Positions 1-9,110 are shown, counted from the first letter of the stretch. The stretch is 64,000 bases of DNA from VXYL01 sp965116345 (GCA_965116345.1 OZ220680.1:4216001-4280000); one strand, 5' to 3'. A program made the numbers and translations. Notes: generated by a model from the sequence alone, not told the origin.

Positions 1-768
1 CCTGGCCAGGCGCCAGTCCGGCATGGCGTCGCAGACGGCGGACCAGAAAGCCGCGGCGAAGGCGCGCTCGTCGAGGGCGATCTCGTCCTTGCGGCCCTTG
101 CGCAGAAGGGCTCGACTGGCCGTCTTGATGCTGCTGAGCGTGAACAGCTTGGTGCTTCGGTTCGACAGGCTGGAACGCTCCATCTCCGTCATGCCCTTGA
201 AGCCCTCGACGGTGAATGCGAGGTAGCGCGCAAGCTCGGAGCTGGGGTCGCGCCGGTCGTAGAGCGTGCTCAGGGAGTCGCTCGGCCGGATGGCGTGCTT
301 GTTGAGATCGGCGAACATCTGCTGGCTGCGCTTGAGCCCGCGGTCGACGAAGAAGATCACCGGAACGTGATCGTCGCGCAGGTCCGGGCACTCGGCGAGC
401 GCCTCTTCGACGGCCGCACGGCGATGCTGGCCGTCGTTGATGAGCAGGCGGGCGTCCATGGGGAGTTCGAGGGTGCCGACGGTCTCGCGTCCGTTGCTGT
501 CGCCGAGCGGGGTGAAGCCGACGGACTGGTCGACCGAGGCGGTCAGGGCCGAGACCACGTAGTTGGTACGGTTCTGGACGAGGTATCTGGCAATCTCGGG
601 TACGCGATGATGGTTGAGCGTACGCTGTGCACGGAGCTCGGGCGGGACTTCGTCGTCGTCGAATACGAACAGCTTGGGGAGGAGGCGCATGGGACACATC
701 GCCACGTAGAAGTCGGCGCCGGCCTGGGCGCCCCTTAGGGCCGGGAAGGTGTGGTTGAAGCCGTCCAT
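1..768 (-). CDS. dndB: DndB, phosphorothioation regulator (partial at window edge)
   Basis: Reading the minus strand from ATG 768 gives an uninterrupted protein of about 256 residues that runs off the left edge. It begins MDGFNHTFPALRG and carries the family hallmark INDGQHRRAA (DGQHR motif, near residue 113) followed by FADLNKHAIRPS. These are characteristic of DndB, the regulator of the dnd phosphorothioate modification operon, so dndCDE probably lie just left of the window. It is transcribed away from the helicase operon starting at 931, the usual divergent arrangement of modification and restriction modules. The 3' end is not visible. Confidence 0.9.
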   Translation of the reverse strand, partial: MDGFNHTFPALRGAQAGADFYVAMCPMRLLPKLFVFDDDEVPPELRAQRTLNHHRVPEIARYLVQNRTNYVVSALTASVDQSVGFTPLGDSNGRETVGTLELPMDARLLINDGQHRRAAVEEALAECPDLRDDHVPVIFFVDRGLKRSQQMFADLNKHAIRPSDSLSTLYDRRDPSSELARYLAFTVEGFKGMTEMERSSLSNRSTKLFTLSSIKTASRALLRKGRKDEIALDERAFAAAFWSAVCDAMPDWRLAR

Positions 769-930
769 GCGCCGTTGGAAGTCACTTTGCAGGGAAAAAT
801 AACGTCCAAACCCCGTGTATGTCAATATTTTCACGTCCAGAGCCGGTGTGTGCGCGGGGAATGTCGGCGGAATGGGCAAATGCGGAAACGGGGTGTAATG
901 TGCGGCGCTGGCCCGTCATCAGGGAGCACG
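769..930. promoter_or_regulatory. Divergent promoter region between dndB and the restriction operon
   Basis: This 162-bp gap is less GC-rich than its surroundings (around 795-835) and separates two divergently transcribed defence operons, so it must hold both promoters. I could not assign -35/-10 boxes confidently. The helicase start is placed at GTG 931 because AGGGAG (921-926) gives it a ribosome site; in-frame codons upstream lack one. Confidence 0.5.
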
Positions 931-2952
931 GTGACAGCGGAGTCGGCAGGCAAATCCGGGAGCGAGGATGCGAGCGCGTCGGCTGGCGTGAGCGTGCCTG
1001 CCAATCTCGCCCGATTGAAGTCGCACTATCGCAGCGGGGCGGACGACTTGGCGGCCGGTTTTTTCGCGCCGTGCCTGAACAACGCGAGCGTCTATCGCCG
1101 CGCGGCGGGGTATTTCTCCAGCACGGCGCTATTGACGTGGATGGAAGCGTTGCCGCGCCTGGTGGAGGGCGACGACCTTGAGGTGCGGCTGATCGCGGCA
1201 CCGGAGCTGAGTCCGCAAGACAAGGCGGTTCTTCGCGAGCTCGTGGCCGACGAGAAGCGGGCGGAATACCGGCGGTTGCTGGTTGAACGCATGCTGGACG
1301 AGGTGGTCGCGTTGGCCGATAACCCGGCGGACGAAGGCGTGCGGGGGCGGATCTTCGCCTGGCTCGTGGCGAACGGGCGCCTGGACATCCGGTTCGCCTT
1401 TCCGCGGCACATCGAGGGGCCCGGTATCTTCCACGAGAAGATGGGGGTGTTCGACTTCGGCGACGAGGCCCGCGTGGCGTTCACCGGCTCCGCGAACGAG
1501 ACGCTCGGCGGACACCGCTTGAACTACGAGTCGATTGATGTCTACCGGAGCTGGGCGGCGGGGGACGCCGAGCGCGTCGGCACCAAGGTCGCGCAGTTCG
1601 ACGAAGCCTGGGAGAACGAGGCGGAGGGGCTTGACGTGGAACGGCCGAGCGCCGAGACGGTCGCGAGGCTCCGCGCGAGGGCCCCGGGCAAGCTGCCGCG
1701 CAGGCGCGGGCCTCAGGCGGCCGACGAGTCGGAGGACCGACGTTGGCGTCATCAGGAGGAAGCGGTCGAAGCGTTTCTGGCGAAGCGGGCCGGGGTGCTG
1801 GAGATGGCAACCGGGACCGGCAAGACGCGGACAACGCTGAAAATCCTGCAGCGCCTGATCGACGCGGGGGAACTGAAGGGTGCGGTGGTTGCGACGGATG
1901 GCACGGACCTGCTCGACCAGTGGGCTGCGGAACTGGATCGCTGGGCGCTGGCGGCGAAGCGGCCATGGCTTGTGTACCGACAGTACGAGCGCCACAAGGA
2001 GATGGGCGAGTTCGCGCTCGGCCCGGAAGACGGGATCCTCGTGGTTTCGCGGGCGCAACTGCCGAAGACGGTGCGGCGGATCCCGCGCGAGGCGATGCGG
2101 AACATGATCGTGGTGCACGACGAGGTGCACGGACTCGGGGTGCCTACCCTGGTCGCCTCCCTCGAAGGGAGGCACCGGCACTTCGGCTGGCGTCTGGGAT
2201 TGAGCGCGACGCCCGAGCGGAGCTACGACGAGGAAGGCAACCGCTTCATCCTCGATGAGATCGGACCGACGGTGTACCGATTCCCGCTGGAGGCGGCGAT
2301 CGAGCGTGGGGTCCTGAGTGAGTTCGACTATGTGCCGCTGCCGTACGAGCTGGCGGACGGTGACCGCAAGAGAATAAGCGCGGTGTACGCCCGGCGGGCG
2401 GCGCGGAAACACGCAGGCGATCCGATGTCGGACGAGGAGTTCTGGAACGAACTCGCCAAGGTGTACAAGACGGCGGAGATGAAGCCGGAGGTGTTCCGCG
2501 AGTATCTGGAGGGCCATGCGGCCCTGCTGCGCGACTGCGTCATTTTCGTCGAGACGAAGGAGTACGGGAACGGACTGCTGGAGGATTTGCACGAACACAC
2601 GACGAGGTACCGCACCTACTACGCGGAGGACGACCGAGACCACCTTGAGCAGTTCGCGCGGCGCGAGATTGACTGCCTGATCACCTGTCACCGGATTTCG
2701 CAAGGCATCGACCTGCGTTCTCTGCGCACAGTCGTGCTGTTCGCGTCGGCGCGCTCGAAGCTTGAGACCATTCAGCGGATCGGTCGCTGCCTTCGCGTGG
2801 ACCCGGAGGCGCCGGCGAAGCGCGCGCTGGTCGTGGACTTCGTTCGGAGCGCGGGACCCAGTTCCGGGGGCGACGAGATTCCGAGCGCGGACGAAGAACG
2901 GTGCGACTGGTTGCAGTCGCTGTCGAGAGTGAGGAGGTCGAATGACGATTGA
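931..2952 (+). CDS. PLD nuclease-fold plus DEAD-like helicase, Dnd-associated restriction protein (PbeA-like)
   Basis: A 673-aa protein joining a phospholipase-D-like domain to a superfamily 2 helicase. The PLD half has one HxK motif (HEKMGVFDF, about residue 168) followed by GSANE (about 187). The helicase half has Walker A ATGTGKT (about 293), DEVH (about 397), SATP (about 425) and QRIGRCLR (about 614). This architecture matches the family annotated as DNA phosphorothioation system restriction enzyme. It is the first gene of a tightly overlapping four-gene operon diverging from dndB. Inference: it recognises or processes DNA lacking phosphorothioates; in the described PbeABCD system the outcome is replication arrest rather than cleavage. 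Family confident, exact Pbe assignment less so. Confidence 0.82.
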   Translation: MTAESAGKSGSEDASASAGVSVPANLARLKSHYRSGADDLAAGFFAPCLNNASVYRRAAGYFSSTALLTWMEALPRLVEGDDLEVRLIAAPELSPQDKAVLRELVADEKRAEYRRLLVERMLDEVVALADNPADEGVRGRIFAWLVANGRLDIRFAFPRHIEGPGIFHEKMGVFDFGDEARVAFTGSANETLGGHRLNYESIDVYRSWAAGDAERVGTKVAQFDEAWENEAEGLDVERPSAETVARLRARAPGKLPRRRGPQAADESEDRRWRHQEEAVEAFLAKRAGVLEMATGTGKTRTTLKILQRLIDAGELKGAVVATDGTDLLDQWAAELDRWALAAKRPWLVYRQYERHKEMGEFALGPEDGILVVSRAQLPKTVRRIPREAMRNMIVVHDEVHGLGVPTLVASLEGRHRHFGWRLGLSATPERSYDEEGNRFILDEIGPTVYRFPLEAAIERGVLSEFDYVPLPYELADGDRKRISAVYARRAARKHAGDPMSDEEFWNELAKVYKTAEMKPEVFREYLEGHAALLRDCVIFVETKEYGNGLLEDLHEHTTRYRTYYAEDDRDHLEQFARREIDCLITCHRISQGIDLRSLRTVVLFASARSKLETIQRIGRCLRVDPEAPAKRALVVDFVRSAGPSSGGDEIPSADEERCDWLQSLSRVRRSNDD

Positions 2953-3136
2953 CGAGGCGCTGGAGGAGGCGTTGACGGAGACCGTGCAGGACGCGGGTCA
3001 GCCGGAGGCGGTCGCCCGGCGGCTGACTGCCTGGTTGCGGCAGATGAGCCAGGGCCCGTTGGTGAAGGAGGACGACGCTAGGTTCCTGAACGCGGTTTGC
3101 GACGAGCTGGAAATGGAGGCGGAGGATGCGGATTGA
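2942..3136 (+). CDS. Small acidic protein of the Pbe-like operon (PbeB-like)
   Basis: A 64-aa acidic, probably all-helical protein (MTIDEALEEALTETVQ at the start). It overlaps the helicase gene by 11 nt at its 5' end and the SMC-like gene by 11 nt at its 3' end, so translational coupling is likely. I recognise no domain. Its place as the second of four genes matches the small second member expected for pbeABCD, which is the only functional hint. Confidence 0.65.
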   Translation: MTIDEALEEALTETVQDAGQPEAVARRLTAWLRQMSQGPLVKEDDARFLNAVCDELEMEAEDAD

Positions 3137-5126
3137 GATCGCGGGATGGGAGAGCGAGGGGCTCCGCTGCCCGGACATCGGGGTGGATCTGCGCCGCGCT
3201 GGGCGCGTGCCCTCGGTGTCGTTGGTGCAGATGCCGAACGGTACGGGAAAGACGACTACGTTGGAACTCCTGAACGCCGCGCTGAGCGGTTCGGCCCAGG
3301 ACTGGAGGCCGGAACAGGTTCGCGGGTATCGCCGCGGCCGGGAAGGCTCGGTCGGGCGATTCAAGGTGACGTTGCTGGTCGATGGGAAGCTGCTGTCGAT
3401 CGAACTGTTGCTCGACTACAGCACGGGGCGGGCGAGCTACCGGTCCACCAGTCCGGGTAGCGGGGGTGTGGTCCCGAGGTGGCGCGTTCCCCCGTCGGTG
3501 ACCCGGTTCCTGAAGCCGGAGTTCCTCAGGCTGTTCATCTTCGACGGGGAGTTCGCCGGGCGCCTGCTCGACGGCGGCGAGACCGAGGCGGACCGGGTCG
3601 TGGACGCGCTCTGCCAAGTCTATCTCCTCCAGGATGCGGCCTCGTTCGCGCGGGAACACTGGGAGAAGGAGGCGAAGGCGGACACGACACGGACGAGAGC
3701 GGGGCTGGACAGGATCCGGGACCGGCGCAATCGGCTGGTAGCTCGGGAAACGAAGGTGGCAGCCGAACTGGAAAAGGCGAAGGCGGAAAGCGCCGCGTTG
3801 ACCAAATCGGTGGGCGGGCTTCGCGAGAAGATTCGACAGCGGATCGACAGCGTGGCGGAGACGAGGAGCCAGCGCGACGCCGCCGAGACGGATCGGGGGG
3901 CCGCGCGGAGCGAGGTGGCCGAGAGACGGGCCAAGCTGATGACGGCGCTGCGGCTACCGCACGCTGTCCACCCGGCGCTGGCCGACCGGCTGATCGAGCT
4001 TCGAGACAACCTGGATCGCGTGCGTCTGCCGGAGAACACGTCGGCGCAGTTCTTCGAGGAATTGGTCGACGAGGACGACTGCGTCTGCGGTCGGCCAATG
4101 GACGAGGCGGCGAGACAGGAGATCAGGGCGAGAGCGGAGCGCTACCTGGACGCGGACGACTCGGGCGTGATCAATGCGCTGAAGCAGGACATCTCACGCT
4201 ACACCGAAGAGCCGGACGACGATGAGGAAGACGCCGGCTACCCGCGTGTGCTGCGCTTGCGGAAGGAACTCGCGGAGGCGCTGCGCAGGGAACGGCTGGC
4301 GGACCAGCAGGTGCGGGTGCTGATGGACCGCCTCATCGAAGCCGGGGACACGGAACTCGAGGCGTGGCAGGCGGAGGCCGAGGAGAAGGAGGATCGGGTC
4401 GAGGAGTGCAAGAAGCTGGTGGCGGAGATCGAAGGGCTGGGTGTGGGGGACTCCAGCGCCGAGACGTCGAAGTGCCTACGGGTGATCCGTCGGGAGGTTG
4501 AAAAGCTGAACGAGCGAATCGCCCAGATTGAGGGAACGGTTCGGTTGCGCCGGCAGACGGAGATGATCGCGGGGTTGCTGGACGAGGCGGGAGAGCGTGC
4601 GCGGGAGCGGATCAAAGCGGAGTTGCTTGAGGAATGCAACGCCCGACTGGCTGTGATTCTCGAAAACGACCCGGTGGCCATAGAGCGCATCGACCGCTCG
4701 ATCCGACTGCGTGGACAGCGGGGGGCGAGCGCGGGGCAGACTCTGGCAATCGGCTACACGTTCCTGATGAGCGTGTTGAACAGGGGGCAGAACGACTTCC
4801 CGCTGGTGGTGGATAGTCCGGCGGGGCCGATCGATAAGGGCGTGCGACGACGGATCGGCCGGTTGCTGCCGACGCTGTGCAGCCAGTTCGTGGGGTTCAC
4901 CATCAACACCGAGCGGGATGCGTTCGTGGACGCGCTTGAGTCGAACGTGGAGGACATTGCCTATCTGACGTTGTTCAGGAAGACCCCTGGGACCCGGCGC
5001 ATGATGGATGCGTTGCCGGACGAGCGGTACACGGAGACCCGCAATGCGGTACTGGTGGAGGACAGGGACTACTTCTTCGGTTTTGACATAGAGGAGGAGG
5101 AGGAAGATGCCGTTCAGGCTTCGTGA
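3126..5126 (+). CDS. SMC/RecF-like ATPase of the Pbe-like operon (DndD-like fold)
   Basis: A 666-aa ABC-type ATPase of the SMC/Rad50/DndD class. The P-loop NGTGKTT is at about residues 37-44. Long Glu/Arg-rich coiled coil spans about 170-300 and 390-500. A hinge-like CVCGRP segment lies at about 318, reminiscent of a zinc hook but with CxC rather than CxxC. The signature SAGQTLAIGYTF is near 535 and Walker B LVVDSPAGP near 560. It starts in the tail of the preceding gene behind GGAGGCGGAGG. Expected role: a DNA-bound ATPase coupling recognition of unmodified DNA to the operon's response. It is distinct from the DndD expected in the modification operon to the left. Confidence 0.8.
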   Translation: MRIEIAGWESEGLRCPDIGVDLRRAGRVPSVSLVQMPNGTGKTTTLELLNAALSGSAQDWRPEQVRGYRRGREGSVGRFKVTLLVDGKLLSIELLLDYSTGRASYRSTSPGSGGVVPRWRVPPSVTRFLKPEFLRLFIFDGEFAGRLLDGGETEADRVVDALCQVYLLQDAASFAREHWEKEAKADTTRTRAGLDRIRDRRNRLVARETKVAAELEKAKAESAALTKSVGGLREKIRQRIDSVAETRSQRDAAETDRGAARSEVAERRAKLMTALRLPHAVHPALADRLIELRDNLDRVRLPENTSAQFFEELVDEDDCVCGRPMDEAARQEIRARAERYLDADDSGVINALKQDISRYTEEPDDDEEDAGYPRVLRLRKELAEALRRERLADQQVRVLMDRLIEAGDTELEAWQAEAEEKEDRVEECKKLVAEIEGLGVGDSSAETSKCLRVIRREVEKLNERIAQIEGTVRLRRQTEMIAGLLDEAGERARERIKAELLEECNARLAVILENDPVAIERIDRSIRLRGQRGASAGQTLAIGYTFLMSVLNRGQNDFPLVVDSPAGPIDKGVRRRIGRLLPTLCSQFVGFTINTERDAFVDALESNVEDIAYLTLFRKTPGTRRMMDALPDERYTETRNAVLVEDRDYFFGFDIEEEEEDAVQAS

Positions 5127-5571
5127 GGACGCAGAGCGGTGGTTCAGGGAGATCGACGGTAAGGAGCCGACGAAAACCAAGTTCGACCTCTACTATTTCT
5201 GCCTGATGGCGGGACTCGCGAGCGGTCGCGCGAGCGATCCGGCCGATTTCGGGGCGCGGGAGATCATTGACGAGTTCATCCAGGACTATCAGCCGGCCCA
5301 GCGTCTGCTGATCGGACTGCTTGTAGCCGCAGAGGTCCGGCGGGGCGGCATCGACCTCGGCGAGAAGGCGGCGGTGCGTTCAGTGTTCAGGCGGCTGGTG
5401 ACGCCGGGCTCGAAGACGCAACTGACCGAGGAAGGTATGCGTTGCATGAACGCGTACGCGAGTGGGGGGTACGACTTCCTGGCGGAGTCGCGCGATGTTG
5501 CGCCCGCAACCCCGGAGGAGTTTGTGCGGGACTTTGTCGGGCTGATTGATGAGGCAGTGGAAATCGCGTAG
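5107..5571 (+). CDS. DNA phosphorothioation-associated small protein (PbeD-like)
   Basis: A 154-aa helical protein starting at ATG 5107 behind a strong GAGGAGGAGGAAG ribosome site inside the 3' end of the ATPase gene (20-nt overlap). The N-terminal part (REDAERWFREID...TKTKFDLYYFCLMAGLASGR) resembles small proteins annotated as DNA phosphorothioation-associated protein 4. It ends the four-gene operon. No catalytic motif is visible. The assignment rests on this resemblance and on position. Confidence 0.65.
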   Translation: MPFRLREDAERWFREIDGKEPTKTKFDLYYFCLMAGLASGRASDPADFGAREIIDEFIQDYQPAQRLLIGLLVAAEVRRGGIDLGEKAAVRSVFRRLVTPGSKTQLTEEGMRCMNAYASGGYDFLAESRDVAPATPEEFVRDFVGLIDEAVEIA

Positions 5572-5803
5572 GGGCGGTTGCCTGCGAAGATGGGGCCCGC
5601 TCCACGAGGGGTGGGGATGAGTGGCGGCGGTACGATACGTGGAAAGGCTGGCGGAAGAGCGCGGCGGGCGCGGTCGGATGGTCGCGAGTTTCAGTCAACG
5701 TGGATGCGCGCCGAGGGAGAGTGGTAGGTGCCGGGGTATGGCGAACGCGAACCCGCTGGGCAGCAATGGCAGAGCGCTAGAGGGATAGAGGAGGGCTAAC
5801 CAA

Positions 5804-7150
5804 TTGCCGAATGACGATAAGAGCATTGACGCGATGCCGACGAAGGCTTTTTTCGTGAATATGCTGGTACGCGACATCTCGCTAGAACGAGCTGTGCTCG
5901 ATCTGTTGGACAATTGCATAGACGGGGCCAAGAGCCTGAGGCCCGGCGACGATGCGGACTACACGGGGCTGCACGTTAAGATCGAGATGGATGGCGAGGC
6001 GTTCCGCATTGCGGACAATTGCGGTGGTTTCGGCACGGAGAAGGCTCGCAGCTACGCGTTCCGCTTCGGGCGGCCGGACGAAGCGGAGTCGACCGCGTAC
6101 TCGATCGGGCAGTTCGGAGTCGGGATGAAGCGTGCACTGTTCAAGTTTGGCACCTATTTCGAAGTCGAGTCGACAACGGAGCACGAGCATTGGTCTATGC
6201 ACGTGGACGTGAACGAGTGGCTGGGCCGGGAGGCGGACTGGGCGTTCGTGTTCGACGATGTGGTCGACGACGGCGAGTTCGCGGACGGGGAGCGGGGGAC
6301 CCGTATTGTCGTGCGTAACCTGCGGCCGGAGGTGGCGAACCGGTTCAGGTCGGTGTACTTCCGGCGTCAGCTTGCCAACATGATCCAGGCTCACGAACGG
6401 GAGTTCCTCGCGCTGGGGCTGGCGGTCGAATTGGACGAACAGCTGCTCACGGCGACTGAGCTTCGGGTTCGCACCGGTGGAGCGTTTCACCCCGCGATTG
6501 AGGAGTTCGTCCATGAGGCGGAGTCGGACGCGCCCGTGACGGTGAGGCTCGTGGTCGGCGTGTCGGAGGCGGTGCCGGCGAGCGCGGGGTGGTATGTGGT
6601 ATGCAATCGTCGCGTTATCGTGTCCGCCGACCGCTCAGACTATACCGGGTGGGGAACCCTGGGTGATTCGGAGGAGAGGCTTCCCAAATACACGAACGCC
6701 TATGCGCGATTCCGCGGCGTGGTTTTCTTCGACTGCGAGGACCCGAGGAAGATGCCCTGGAACACGACGAAGACGGGCTTGGATGACGGGGCGGTTGTCT
6801 GGCAGCGCGCTTACGAGAAGATGCGGGACCATGCCAGGTCCGTGGTCAACTTCCTGAACGCGATGGCGAACGAGGTGTCGGAGTATGGACGGGAGGCATC
6901 GCCGTTGTTGGCGGCCCTGCAAGGCGAGACGAGCCTCGTTGGCGTGGAGGAGTTCGACGAGGCCAGCTTGCAGTTCGCTTGGAACCAGGACCCGCCGGAG
7001 GTGGGCCCGAAGATGGTCTCAATCCAATACTCGAGGGAGGAGGAGAAGATTGATGCATTGAAGGCCATGTTTGAGGTCAGATCGGCGAAGGCGGTCGGGG
7101 AGGAGTCGTTCGACTGGGCCTACGAGGCGCTTGGGGACGAGGGCGAGTGA
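5804..7150 (+). CDS. GHKL-type ATPase (MutL/Hsp90/MORC-like)
   Basis: A 448-aa protein with the Bergerat ATP-binding fold at its N terminus. The N box LLDNCIDGA has D36-N37 and D40, G1 is IADNCGGFG (about 69-77), and G2 is YSIGQFGVGMKRALFKFG. The G1 box is unusual in having Cys after DN. A TTG at 5804 behind GAGGAGGG is the best-placed start; ATG 5834 is the alternative. The gene overlaps the next one by a GTGA, so the two are coupled. GHKL ATPases next to restriction-like genes are a recognised theme (MORC-like families), and this pair sits directly behind a phosphorothioation system. The substrate is unknown; a defence role is inferred. Confidence 0.75.
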   Translation: MPNDDKSIDAMPTKAFFVNMLVRDISLERAVLDLLDNCIDGAKSLRPGDDADYTGLHVKIEMDGEAFRIADNCGGFGTEKARSYAFRFGRPDEAESTAYSIGQFGVGMKRALFKFGTYFEVESTTEHEHWSMHVDVNEWLGREADWAFVFDDVVDDGEFADGERGTRIVVRNLRPEVANRFRSVYFRRQLANMIQAHEREFLALGLAVELDEQLLTATELRVRTGGAFHPAIEEFVHEAESDAPVTVRLVVGVSEAVPASAGWYVVCNRRVIVSADRSDYTGWGTLGDSEERLPKYTNAYARFRGVVFFDCEDPRKMPWNTTKTGLDDGAVVWQRAYEKMRDHARSVVNFLNAMANEVSEYGREASPLLAALQGETSLVGVEEFDEASLQFAWNQDPPEVGPKMVSIQYSREEEKIDALKAMFEVRSAKAVGEESFDWAYEALGDEGE

Positions 7151-8118
7151 AGCCGAGTTACCGGTTGGTGGATTACACGGTGCGGCCGGCGAAGTTCGCC
7201 GAGCGGAAGATGCTGTGCGAGCTCTTCTCGAGAGTGCGGCCGTTCTCGCCTGTGCAGCAATATCGGTACGTGGGACTGGGATCGATCTGGTTTGCGGACC
7301 ACCTGTTGTTCCACAAGAGTCTGGGCATCGAGGAGATGATCTCGATCGAGCGGGTCAGTGCGCACAAGAAGCGGTTCGAGTTCAACCGTCCGTTCAGGAA
7401 CATTGAGATACGTCTGGGCGCGGTGGCCGATCACCTGCCGGGTCTTGACTGGGACCGGCCGACGATAATGTGGCTCGATTACGACGATCCGCTCTCACCG
7501 GGGATTCTGGACGACGTGCGTACCGTGGCGACGCGAGCAAGGAGCGGCCTGGTGTTGGCGGTGTCTGTGCAGGCCAAACAGATCTACCGGCCGCCAGAGG
7601 AAGGTGAAGGGAAGGAGGATATCCCAATCCGGACGGTGGGAGCTTTCAGGGGGCGTTTCGGGGAGAAGCGGACGCCGCCGAATTTGGATGCAAGGAACCT
7701 GAAGGGCTGGGGTGTGTCGAGAACGATAAGGCAGGTGCTGCGTTCGGAGCTGGTTGAGGCGGTGCTGGCCCGCAGTCTCGGAGGAGCCAAGGAGAGCGAG
7801 ATGGAGTTCCGGCAGATCGGTGCCTTCGAGTACGCAGACGGCGTCGAGATGACGACCGTCGTTGGGGTTTTCGTCGAATCGTCGGAGGACGAGAAGTTCG
7901 CAGCGTGCGGTTTCCACGAGCTTGAGTATTACCGTAGCGGCGTGCAGGCAGTGCGGATCGAGGTGCCGATGCTGACGCCGAAGGAAACGCGATACCTGGA
8001 CAGCTTGCTGCCGGGGAAGGTGCCACTAAAGCGTCTGGGCACCATGCCGCCATCGGACGCAGAGTACTACGGCCAGCTGTACAGATACCTGCCTAACTAC
8101 GCGTCGTTCGAGCCTTAG
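7147..8118 (+). CDS. Putative SAM-dependent methyltransferase-fold protein paired with the GHKL ATPase
   Basis: A 323-aa protein beginning at a GTG that overlaps the ATPase stop (GTGA). A Rossmann-like start is visible: YVGLGSIWFAD (about 38-48) looks like SAM motif I, GIEEMISIER (about 59-68) gives the acidic residue after strand 2, and WLDYDDPL (about 110) sits where a class I methyltransferase has its DPPY-like motif. Such proteins are often called putative O-methyltransferase. The catalytic motif is atypical, so it may be a binding or degenerate enzyme. The two-gene coupling suggests a toxin/effector or DNA-modification pair with the ATPase. Confidence 0.6.
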   Translation: MKPSYRLVDYTVRPAKFAERKMLCELFSRVRPFSPVQQYRYVGLGSIWFADHLLFHKSLGIEEMISIERVSAHKKRFEFNRPFRNIEIRLGAVADHLPGLDWDRPTIMWLDYDDPLSPGILDDVRTVATRARSGLVLAVSVQAKQIYRPPEEGEGKEDIPIRTVGAFRGRFGEKRTPPNLDARNLKGWGVSRTIRQVLRSELVEAVLARSLGGAKESEMEFRQIGAFEYADGVEMTTVVGVFVESSEDEKFAACGFHELEYYRSGVQAVRIEVPMLTPKETRYLDSLLPGKVPLKRLGTMPPSDAEYYGQLYRYLPNYASFEP

Positions 8119-8352
8119 TACGCCGGGAGCGGGGCACACGGGGCGGTGCCGCTGTGTTGGCGCATTGGAACGTGTTAGAGAGCGTTTCTATCGTTCGTCC
8201 ATGCGAACGGCTGTTTTTCGTGGTGCGCAAGGGTGCGCGACGGGCACCTGGATCCTCAAGTCGGTTGCCGAAAGACGCCGGCGATGGGGATGAGGTGGGT
8301 CCGCAGCGGTAGACGGTCGAAGAGTCTGCGTCCAAGCAGACTTGGGAGCGCA

Positions 8353-8420
8353 TTGCCGCCTGTCACTACCCCAATGGCGGACGGGTGCTGGCAGGGCAAT
8401 GGGGTAGTGACAGGCGGCAA
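8353..8420. repeat. Long hairpin element, copy A (GTCACTACC/GGTAGTGAC arms)
   Basis: A perfect 21-bp inverted repeat (8353-8373 with 8400-8420) around a 26-nt loop. The inner half of each arm carries GTCACTACC/GGTAGTGAC. A related but not identical hairpin with the same arm core is at 32479-32569 in mirror orientation. In both copies the hairpin lies next to a GCTAAACACGCGG motif and a CCTTGC-rich segment, with an integrase gene under 1 kb away reading outward. Confidence 0.8.
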
Positions 8421-8454
8421 AAGTGGCCTCCAGGCCTTGTGCGGCAAGGGGTCT

Positions 8455-8499
8455 GCTAAACACGCGGTTAATGCAGCAGTAATGACGGGATGGTACAGT
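8455..8499 (+). promoter_or_regulatory. GCTAAACACGCG motif with candidate promoter
   Basis: GCTAAACACGCG at 8455-8466, followed about 28 nt later by a -10-like TACAGT with no good -35. The mirror copy at 32433-32444 has the same motif with TACAAT at a similar distance. The variant GCTAAGCACGCG precedes a -35 TTGAC at 9130 and 15636. This suggests a shared operator rather than chance. Confidence 0.5.
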
Positions 8500-9110
8500 C
8501 GGCCGCAGTCACTTGCCCCCCTGGGGCGTCGCCGGACGAAGCGTCTGGCGTCTGTGGCGGCACCGGAAGGTGCTGGACGTGCCTCGCCGCAATCGCGCGG
8601 CAGAGCGGTCGACGCGCCGCAAGGGCACCGAGCGCCACGTCGCGGTCGCGCGCGAACGGGGGCGACTCCTCAAACGGCCATTGCGCTGCGGCGCGCGGAC
8701 AACGTGCGGGCTCGACGATCGTGTCGGGCGTGCAGAGGGCGACAGGCCGTGGCACGAGGTCTCGTGCGTTGACGTCGGAGCGATCCGATGTCGTGTCCCG
8801 TTCCGGGGCGGCGTATGCGACCGGCGTGCCGAATGGCTGGCGGGACAGGTGTCTTGACGACACGCCGCGGCCGCCGCATGCGACGGCAAGGGAATACGCG
8901 TTGAAGGGCTGCTACCGCAAGCATTGCGGAATCCGAACGACCTGCCCGGCAGGGAGCGGATTGCCCATCACAACTTAGCTCTTCGACCGGGCCCCCGGCC
9001 GCCTTGGGCGGCCGGGGGCCTTCGGCGCGTGCGCGATCTCCGCGCAGCCGCGCAATTCCATCGACGTTTCGACGACAACGGCATACGGCCGAGCCTGCGG
9101 CGGACCGCGG
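8467..9110. other. Intergenic stretch with remnant conserved segment
   Basis: No convincing gene. A segment near 8560-8640 reads on the plus strand as VLDVPRRN...RKGTERHVA. It aligns with a minus-strand segment near 32110-32190 (VSDVPGRD...RKGTVRHVA), again in the mirror-image module next to hairpin copy B. It may be the relic of a small gene that belongs to the hairpin-integrase module. A strong hairpin (8990-9020) is annotated separately. Confidence 0.4.
8990..9020 (+). terminator. Strong GC hairpin, terminator-like
   Basis: A perfect 14-bp GC stem (8990-9003 with 9007-9020) with a 3-nt loop. There is no U-tract, so it may be a Rho-dependent stop or simply an RNA-stabilising structure ahead of the integrase fragment's promoter. 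Confidence 0.5.

Noticed and set aside
8513..8857. Plus-strand frame of 114 codons beside hairpin A
   Set aside because: Only a short segment resembles the counterpart near 32.1 kb and frames differ around it; treated as a remnant.
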